Below, one piece after another: positions 58,862 to 64,000 of a DNA stretch of 64,000 nt. Numbering within the stretch: the first letter of the stretch is position 1; each line of letters begins with the position of its first letter. A program made the translations under genes and the position numbers. This stretch comes from Gordonia sp. PDNC005 (GTDB taxonomy: Bacteria; Actinomycetota; Actinomycetes; Mycobacteriales; Mycobacteriaceae): contig NZ_CP070351.1 in assembly GCF_016919385.1 (NCBI RefSeq), positions 1,922,001-1,986,000 of the forward strand. Direction: 5' to 3'. The notes under the pieces are model-generated. The model saw only the letters and a list, made by a program, of their open reading frames with translations. It searched no databases and had not been told where the DNA came from.

Positions 58862-59757
58862 GTGCGCGTTTCGTTGTGCGCGATCACCTCTCGCGCAAGA
58901 CTGCGGTACGCGGCCGCGCCCGACGATTTGGGCGCCCACGACGTGATCGGTTCGCCGGCTACCGACGTCTCCGGGAACCGCACGGTCCGATTGATGACGG
59001 TGTCGAAGACGGCGTCGCCGAACACCTCGACCACACGGTGCATCACGTCCCGCGAGTGGAGCGTGCGCTGGTCGTACATCGTGACGACGATTCCGCCGAG
59101 TTCCAATCGCGGGTTGAGCCGGTCGTGCACCTTGTCGATCGTGTCGGTGAGCAAAGCGAGTCCACGGAGGCTGAAGTACTCGCACTCCATCGGGATCAAG
59201 ACGTTGTCGGCGCACGCAAGCGCGTTGACCGTCAGCAGACCGAGTGACGGCTGGCAGTCGATGAGGATGTAGTCGTACCGATCGGCGACCGGATGCAGTG
59301 CTCGCGCCAGCGCCTGCTCACGACCGACCTCGGTCACGAGCTGAATCTCGGCGGCCGACAGGTCGATATTGGACGGAAGAAGGTCGAGTCCGTCGACACG
59401 AGTACGCATCAACACGTCATCGGTGGCCGCATACGGCGGGACGAGGAGATTGTGGACGGTCTGCTCGAGCTCATGGTGCGGCACTCCGAGTCCAGCGGAC
59501 AGCGCACCTTGGGGATCCAGGTCGACGAGCAGCACACGTCGGCCGGCCTCGGCCAGCGATGCTCCGAGGTTGATGGTCGACGTGGTCTTGCCGACGCCAC
59601 CCTTCTGATTGCACATCGCGATGATGACGGCTGGGCCGTGCTTGTCCCGCGGAGCCGGATCCGGGATGTCGCGATAGGGACGGCCGGTCGGTCCGAGCTT
59701 GTCGGCGGGGACGTCGAGCTCGCCCTGCGTCGCCTTGGCACCGGCTTTGTAGTCCAC
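58858..59757 (-). CDS. ParA/Soj-family chromosome-associated ATPase
   Basis: 299 residues from GTG 59757, which has AAGGAG ten bases upstream; TTG 59799 is a longer alternative. The deviant Walker A of ParA proteins is clear (CNQKGGVGKTTSTINLGASL), followed by VDLDPQGALSAGLG, IDCQPSLGLLTVNAL and the C-terminal segment FPETSVAGEPITSW. This is the scpA-linked ParA (Rv1708-like), distinct from the parAB locus near the origin; no parB follows. Its role may be in chromosome handling with ScpAB. Confidence 0.92.
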   Translation of the reverse strand: MDYKAGAKATQGELDVPADKLGPTGRPYRDIPDPAPRDKHGPAVIIAMCNQKGGVGKTTSTINLGASLAEAGRRVLLVDLDPQGALSAGLGVPHHELEQTVHNLLVPPYAATDDVLMRTRVDGLDLLPSNIDLSAAEIQLVTEVGREQALARALHPVADRYDYILIDCQPSLGLLTVNALACADNVLIPMECEYFSLRGLALLTDTIDKVHDRLNPRLELGGIVVTMYDQRTLHSRDVMHRVVEVFGDAVFDTVINRTVRFPETSVAGEPITSWAPKSSGAAAYRSLAREVIAHNETRT

Positions 59758-59937
59758 CTGTCCGATGCTCCTTCTCAGTGTTCGACGGTCCACTGGCAAT
59801 CCTAGAGGGTCGCCGCCCGAAGGGGTGCGACGCCGTCGGCGAGCCGCGCATCGTTCATGGTGAGCGACGACAAGAGCCTAGTCTCAGACCCTTTGGCCTA
59901 GTCGAGAACGCTTCTCACGCATCCCACTAATTACCTA

Positions 59938-59982
59938 TTGCAGACATTCGAGATCAGCGTTAGTATTAGAACATCAGTTCGA
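59938..59982 (+). promoter_or_regulatory. Promoter with SOS (LexA) box before the 13E12 HNH gene
   Basis: A -35 TTGCAG (59938-59943) and -10 TAGTAT (59961-59966) are separated by 17 bases. Directly after the -10 lies TAGAAC-ATCA-GTTCGA (59967-59982), matching the mycobacterial SOS box TCGAAC-N4-GTTCGA at 11 of 12 positions. LexA bound there would block transcription until DNA damage. The remaining gap, from 59758 to 59937, shows nothing clear. Confidence 0.82.
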
Positions 59983-60026
59983 ATTCTTCTTCCACCTCCC
60001 CGCCGCAGGCCGAAAGGAGTCCGACA

Positions 60027-61511
60027 ATGACCAGCACCATCACCGGTTCGCTCGGCGTCGTCACCTCGGGCAACGACTTCGACGATCTCTCCGCGGTCCG
60101 GACGCTGATCGCCGATGAGGCGAACTTGGCGTGGCGTCGCCTGCAGATGATCGGTGGGGTCGCTGCTCGTCGTGAGACCGCCGCAGCCGACGGCGACGAC
60201 ACGCTGCTGCTGAACGTCACCACCGTGCTCGGTGCCGAGGTGTCCGCGATCATGTCGGTCGGTAAGAGCACCGGGTCGGCCCTGGTCGAGTTGGCACTCG
60301 ACGCACTTGATCGCCTCCCGCGCGTGGCGGGACTGTTGCGCGACGGCCTGATCTCCTTCGCCACCTTCCAGACGATCGTCCAGCAGTGCGCGGCGGTCGA
60401 CGACACCGACACCATCGCCGCCGTCGACGCCGACCTCGCCCAGGAACTCCGCGACAGTGGTGCCGTCTCGTGGAGCACCGGCAGAGACACCGCCCGCCGG
60501 ATCGTCGCCGAACACGACCCCGACGCCGTCCGCGAAAGCCGCACCGCCCGCGGCAAGGGCGTCACCGTCGCCCACGACGGCGACGAGTCGGTCCTGACCG
60601 TCGCCGCCGACCCGGAGCAGGTCCTGCTCGCGAAGAAGGCCATCGATGCCGACGCTGCAGCGCTGACCTGTGACGACGACACCCGGTCGGTCGGCGCACG
60701 ACGCTCCGATCTAGCGGTCGCCCGGATGACCGGCGACGCGTTCGTATGCAACTGAGGCAACCCCGACTGCCCTGTCGCGGCAACCGTCGCCGAGATCGGT
60801 GAACGGTTCACCAAGGTGATCGTCCACGTCATCGCCGACGCGACGACCCTCAGCGGGGAGTCCACCAAGGCCGGCTGGATGGACGGATACGGCGTCATCG
60901 ACGCTCACCACGCACGCGAGATCGCAGCCAAGCCCGGCACTGTCGTCCGGCCGCTCGATCTGACCGCCGCCACCGCGAGACCGACTGATTACCGTCCAGG
61001 CGCGGCCGCCGACACCGCCTCACGCGCGGTGCACGGACGATGCACCGTACCCGGCTGCAACCGGACCGCGTGGGACTGCGACCTCGACCACGTCACCGAG
61101 TTCAACCACAACCGCCCAGCAGCAGGCGGCCCGACGTGCCCATGCAACCTCGGCCCGAAGTGCCGGTTCCACCACGTGGTGAAAACCCATGTCGCCGGCT
61201 GGCTCGACGACCAGATCATCGACGCGAACGGTGTCATCTGGACCGAGACCACCACCCCGTCCGGCCACACCATCCGCGCCCGAGCGCGCAACTACTGGCT
61301 CCTACCAGGCCTGGGTCTTCTGCCCTGCCGACACGGCGCGCCCGTAGAACCCGGCGTCGACACCAGCGAGGCACCGACGCGCAGCAGAACCCGCACACAG
61401 GCCAAACACGCCTACCGCATGCAGTTGCGGTCGAGGCGTCGGTTCACCCGCGCCTGCACGGAAGCGGCACGCGAAGTGGAATTCGACTCCGCTGGGCCAC
61501 CACCGTTCTGA
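60027..61511 (+). pseudogene. 13E12/DUF222-HNH endonuclease family protein, interrupted by an in-frame TGA
   Basis: A full-length frame of 494 codons with one internal stop at 60753-60755. The first part (243 codons) is the DUF222 helical region (from MTSTITGSLGVV, with AAAADGDD-like linker). After the stop the same frame continues GNPDCPVAAT and then the complete HNH domain (HGRCTVPGCNRTAWDCDLDH, PTCPCNLGPKCRFHHVVKTH). The TGA replaces a residue in 'VCN-x-GNPDCP', where a Cys codon (TGC/TGT) is likely. The start has AAAGGAG upstream. The rest is intact, so the lesion is recent, or a sequencing error. HNH alone could be re-initiated near GTG 60816. Confidence 0.88.
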
Positions 61512-61536
61512 GCGGCGTTTCCGTACAGTCGGTCAT

Positions 61537-62196
61537 ATGCGTCATTGTCGCCCGGCCGCGTTGTTGATCGCTCTCATCGTGTTTGCACTCGGTGTTGTGT
61601 CGATGATCGGGGCGGGTGCGGCGTTGGCAGACTGTATGGGCTACAAGGACGATCAAGCTCGGATCGATTCCACGCTCGGCAACGATGGAGCGCGCACCTA
61701 TGCTGCGGTCGCCAAGGGGCGAGTGGTGGACCAGAAGACCATCGAACGTGATGTCACCGGTTCGTTGCGTCTCACGCTGGTCGATATCAAGGTCACCGAG
61801 GCGTACCGCGGCGTCAGTGTCGGCGAGGTTATGCGCGTGGCGACTACCCCAGATATCTCTACTTGGCGCGAGTTCACTACCGGATCCGACTACTTCATCG
61901 CCCTTAAGGAGTTTCGGGGCGGAGAGTTCGTGGACCTCGATGTGTCGCGATGGGCGCACCTGTACGACGACGACTGCAGCCCGACTGTCCCGACCGATGA
62001 GGTCGGACCGGAGTTCTTCGCAGAACTCCGCGCGAAGACTGGAGTCACCGCGGCGCCGAGCTGTGAGACCTCCGCGGCCGATCCCGGTCGATCATCCGAC
62101 GCCACATTCGTGTGGCTCGGCGCGGCAGGCGGCGTTGCCCTGGTCATTGCCGCTGCAGCGCTTGTGTGGAGGGCACGCCGCGACAGAGATCAGTAG
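61537..62196 (+). CDS. Membrane-anchored secreted protein of unknown function
   Basis: 219 residues. A signal peptide (LIALIVFALGVVSMIGAGAA, cleavage near ALA-DC) leads a mature domain with two outer cysteines (ADCMGY, DDDCSPT) and a beta-rich pattern 'Y-AAVAKGRVVDQ...LTLVDIKVTEAYRGVSVGEVM' like netrin/TIMP-type OB folds. A C-terminal TM helix (WLGAAGGVALVIAAAALVWR) and a basic tail anchor it in the membrane. I do not assign a function. It sits between the 13E12 gene and xerD. Confidence 0.8.
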   Translation: MRHCRPAALLIALIVFALGVVSMIGAGAALADCMGYKDDQARIDSTLGNDGARTYAAVAKGRVVDQKTIERDVTGSLRLTLVDIKVTEAYRGVSVGEVMRVATTPDISTWREFTTGSDYFIALKEFRGGEFVDLDVSRWAHLYDDDCSPTVPTDEVGPEFFAELRAKTGVTAAPSCETSAADPGRSSDATFVWLGAAGGVALVIAAAALVWRARRDRDQ

Positions 62197-62199
62197 GCG

Positions 62200-63129
62200 T
62201 CAGCGTGCTCGAGGATGGGCCGTGGCGTACACCTCGCGCATCGTGGTGACGGTGACGAGCGTGTAGACCTGCGTGGTCGTGACCGACGAGTGCCCGAGGA
62301 GTTCCTGCACCACGCGGACGTCGGCTCCGCCGTCCAGGAGATGGGTCGCGAAACTATGGCGCAGAGTGTGCGGCGAGACGTCCTTGGTGATGCCGGCCCG
62401 GTCGGCCGCGTCAACGAGGACCTGCCATGCGCTCTGCCTCGACAGCCGACCACCCCGAATGTTGAGGAACAGCGCGGGTGTCCCCTTCTTGACCAACGCT
62501 GGACGGCCACGCACCAGATACGCATCCACCGCGGCGAGCGCAGGACGGCCGACCGGAACGATCCGCTCCTTGCCGCCCTTACCCCGCAGGACGACGGCGC
62601 GATGCTCCACGTCGATGTCGTCGACGTCGAGTGACGTGACCTCGGAAATGCGTGCCCCACAGCTGTACAGCAGTTCGAGCAGTGCCCGATCACGAAGGGC
62701 GCGAGGGCCTTCCGACGCTCCCGCAGCATCGAGGATCGCGAGAACGTCGTCCACCGGCAACGACTTCGGGAGTCTCCGGGGAGCCTTCGGCGGCCGCACG
62801 GCATGTGCCACATCCTCGGGCACGAGACCTTCCGCCGCCGCGAACTTGTGGAAACCACGGGCAGCGATCAGCGTCCGAGCCACCGAACTGTCCGCAAGCG
62901 GGGCCACCTCCCCTGCGGGATCACCACGTCGGAGTGCAACGAGAAACTCCCGAACCGTCTCCTCGCGGACATCGGCGAGATCCGTCACTCCCCGGCCGGC
63001 CAGAAACTCTTGATAGCGGCGCAGGTCACGGCGGTACGACGAGATCGTGTTGACGGCAGCACCGCGCTCCACCGTGAGATGGTCGAGATAGGCAGCCACC
63101 ACGTCATCGACGCCGGACCGGCCCGCCAT
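62200..63129 (-). CDS. xerD: Site-specific tyrosine recombinase XerD
   Basis: 309 residues. The N-terminal SAM-like core-binding domain ([21 protein letters not shown]) precedes the catalytic domain with Arg in [13 protein letters not shown], His-x-x-Arg in [17 protein letters not shown], the His in LLGHSS and the nucleophilic Tyr in TTTQVYT. With XerC it resolves chromosome dimers at dif. Its start overlaps the nudix stop by one base. Confidence 0.95.
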   Translation of the reverse strand: MAGRSGVDDVVAAYLDHLTVERGAAVNTISSYRRDLRRYQEFLAGRGVTDLADVREETVREFLVALRRGDPAGEVAPLADSSVARTLIAARGFHKFAAAEGLVPEDVAHAVRPPKAPRRLPKSLPVDDVLAILDAAGASEGPRALRDRALLELLYSCGARISEVTSLDVDDIDVEHRAVVLRGKGGKERIVPVGRPALAAVDAYLVRGRPALVKKGTPALFLNIRGGRLSRQSAWQVLVDAADRAGITKDVSPHTLRHSFATHLLDGGADVRVVQELLGHSSVTTTQVYTLVTVTTMREVYATAHPRAR

Positions 63130-63761
63130 CAGGAGTTCCGACGCGTCTCGAACGCCCTGGGTCGATCACGCCACACGTCATCGACGCCACGAAGTTCGGC
63201 GCCGGTGGCGTCGGCGGCGGCAAGAGCAAGGAGCCCCGCGACCGCGGTGGCATTGACGATCTCTCCGGACAATGTCAGCCCGACTGCCTCCGACAGCGGG
63301 TACCACTCCAGAGCCAAGTCTGCCTCTTCGTGCTCACGCTCCGCCTCGGGAAGCGTCGTCAGATCCTCGGCGAGGTAGACGCGCAACGCCTCATCCGTGA
63401 ATCCCGGCGACACGTCGAGGTCGACAAGCACACGCCACCGGCCGGCTGCCAGATCGGCTTCCTCAGCCAATTCACGTTTGGCGGCATCGAGCGGTTCCTC
63501 CGACGGCCCGCCGTCGAGCAGACCTGCCGGAATCTCCAAGAGGCGTCGTCCCACCGGATGCCGGTACTGGCGGATCAATGCGACCCGCCCCTGCTCGTCA
63601 CGCGCGACGACCGCGACCGCGCCGTGGTGTTCAACCACTTCGCGGCGTGCCGTCCTACCGCCGGGCATCTCCACCTCGTCGAGGCGGAGCGCCAGGATCG
63701 CACCCGAGAAGACGGTCTCCGACCCTGCTGTCCGGAAGTCGTGCGATCCCGGGTCGCTCAC
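63129..63761 (-). CDS. NUDIX hydrolase (ADP-ribose pyrophosphatase-like)
   Basis: 210 residues. The Nudix box is clear ([22 protein letters not shown], with Gly, Glu and the REL-x-EE core), preceded by [20 protein letters not shown], the substrate-side signature of ADP-ribose pyrophosphatases. It likely hydrolyses ADP-ribose or a similar nucleoside diphosphate derivative. It is coupled between pyrG (4-base overlap) and xerD. Confidence 0.93.
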   Translation of the reverse strand: MSDPGSHDFRTAGSETVFSGAILALRLDEVEMPGGRTARREVVEHHGAVAVVARDEQGRVALIRQYRHPVGRRLLEIPAGLLDGGPSEEPLDAAKRELAEEADLAAGRWRVLVDLDVSPGFTDEALRVYLAEDLTTLPEAEREHEEADLALEWYPLSEAVGLTLSGEIVNATAVAGLLALAAADATGAELRGVDDVWRDRPRAFETRRNS

Positions 63762-64000
63762 TCCGCGACCTGAGCCTGATCGTCTTCACGGTCGGGGGCG
63801 TCGTATCCGTCAAGCTCGACTGGAAGACGGGTGGCCTGCTTGTAGCGCAGCGCTGCATCGATCAACGACTTGAACAGCGGATGCGGACGGGTCGGGCGGC
63901 TCTTGAGCTCCGGGTGCGCCTGAGTGGCGACGAGGAACGGGTGCATGTCCTTCGGGTACTCGACGAACTCGACGAGACGACCGTCGGGTGAGGTTCCGGA
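63758..64000 (-). CDS. pyrG: CTP synthase PyrG (C-terminal end, partial)
   Basis: The last 80 residues, open to the right edge. They include the C-terminal part of the glutamine amidotransferase domain: [20 protein letters not shown] with the catalytic His-x-Glu of the triad (AHPE), then [18 protein letters not shown]. PyrG makes CTP from UTP and glutamine. An acidic C-terminal tail of about 25 residues ([17 protein letters not shown]) follows, as in mycobacteria. It overlaps the nudix start by four bases. Confidence 0.96.
   Translation of the reverse strand, partial: SGTSPDGRLVEFVEYPKDMHPFLVATQAHPELKSRPTRPHPLFKSLIDAALRYKQATRLPVELDGYDAPDREDDQAQVAE

Noticed and set aside
58858..59757. A parS site or a parB gene next to the parA-like gene
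   Set aside because: No TGTTTCACGTGAAACA-like sequence was seen in the vicinity and no parB follows; this is the scpA-linked ParA.
60753..60755. UGA in the 13E12 gene as a selenocysteine codon
   Set aside because: No SECIS-like hairpin was recognised after it and HNH proteins of this family are not known selenoproteins; a nonsense mutation or sequencing error is simpler. Kept only as a point to check.
1..64000. CRISPR arrays, insertion sequences, prophage or restriction-modification genes
   Set aside because: No regularly spaced repeats, transposase frames, phage structural genes or methyltransferase motifs were seen; the only recombinase-like genes are XerD and the lone resolvase-like protein.

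Overview
The window is about 64 kb of high-GC, densely packed chromosomal DNA from a mycolic-acid actinomycete of the Mycobacteriales. The gene order pyrG - nudix - xerD - 13E12 HNH - parA - scpA - scpB - rluB - cmk - der (54103-64000) matches the conserved mycobacterial/Gordonia block. IdeR-type iron boxes, a mycobacterial-type SOS box, a 13E12 HNH gene and ATGA-coupled operons fit the same group. Gordonia or a close relative is my best guess from content; the sequence alone does not fix the genus.

Layout. 1-3012: the end of an SsuB/TauB-type ABC ATPase coupled to an AprA/fumarate-reductase-like flavoprotein with a C-terminal HEAT-repeat half. 3030-8332: an enoyl-CoA hydratase, a HelR-type RNA polymerase recycling ATPase preceded by a rifamycin-associated element (RAE), and a divergent LysR/MFS pair. 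8316-20383: a large molybdenum locus, with an operon for a molybdate sensor, ModABC, FdhD and an FdhF/YdeP oxidoreductase, and then almost the whole molybdopterin pathway (moeZ, moeA, moaC, mobA, DUF6457, moaD; convergent mogA, moaE, moaA). 20456-25044: a polar amino-acid ABC transporter with fused binding protein and permease, an MFS permease and an alkaline-phosphatase-fold hydrolase.

25084-34324 is the most distinctive part. It is an iron-regulated siderophore locus with three IdeR-like boxes: ornithine N-hydroxylase, two half-size ABC proteins, an MbtH-like protein, an aspartate decarboxylase (PanD), a formyltransferase, a stand-alone aryl carrier protein, a 2,3-dihydroxybenzoate-AMP ligase and an isochorismatase. 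The parts imply a DHB-capped peptide containing formyl-hydroxyornithine and possibly beta-alanine, yet no NRPS is present in the window. The two ABC proteins show complementary, near-total loss of ATP-site motifs, so that only one composite ATP site can work.

34342-53123 is mixed accessory/metabolic content: LigB DNA ligase, nitroreductase, two secreted proteins of unknown function, an AraC/TauE pair, a PucR regulator with an aldehyde dehydrogenase/GMC oxidoreductase operon, a TetR-controlled FAD dehydrogenase/SDR operon, a degenerate resolvase-like recombinase with a small partner, an F420-type oxidoreductase, DUF1684, GGCT and TMEM175 proteins. 53234-64000 is the conserved core: tRNA-Pro(GGG), YhhN, der, cmk, rluB, scpB, scpA, parA, a 13E12 HNH gene under an SOS-type promoter but interrupted by an in-frame TGA, a membrane-anchored secreted protein, xerD, a nudix hydrolase and the end of pyrG.

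No CRISPR array, insertion sequence or rRNA was seen, and no gene-free gap exceeds 300 bp. All calls are from reading the sequence; no database search was run.
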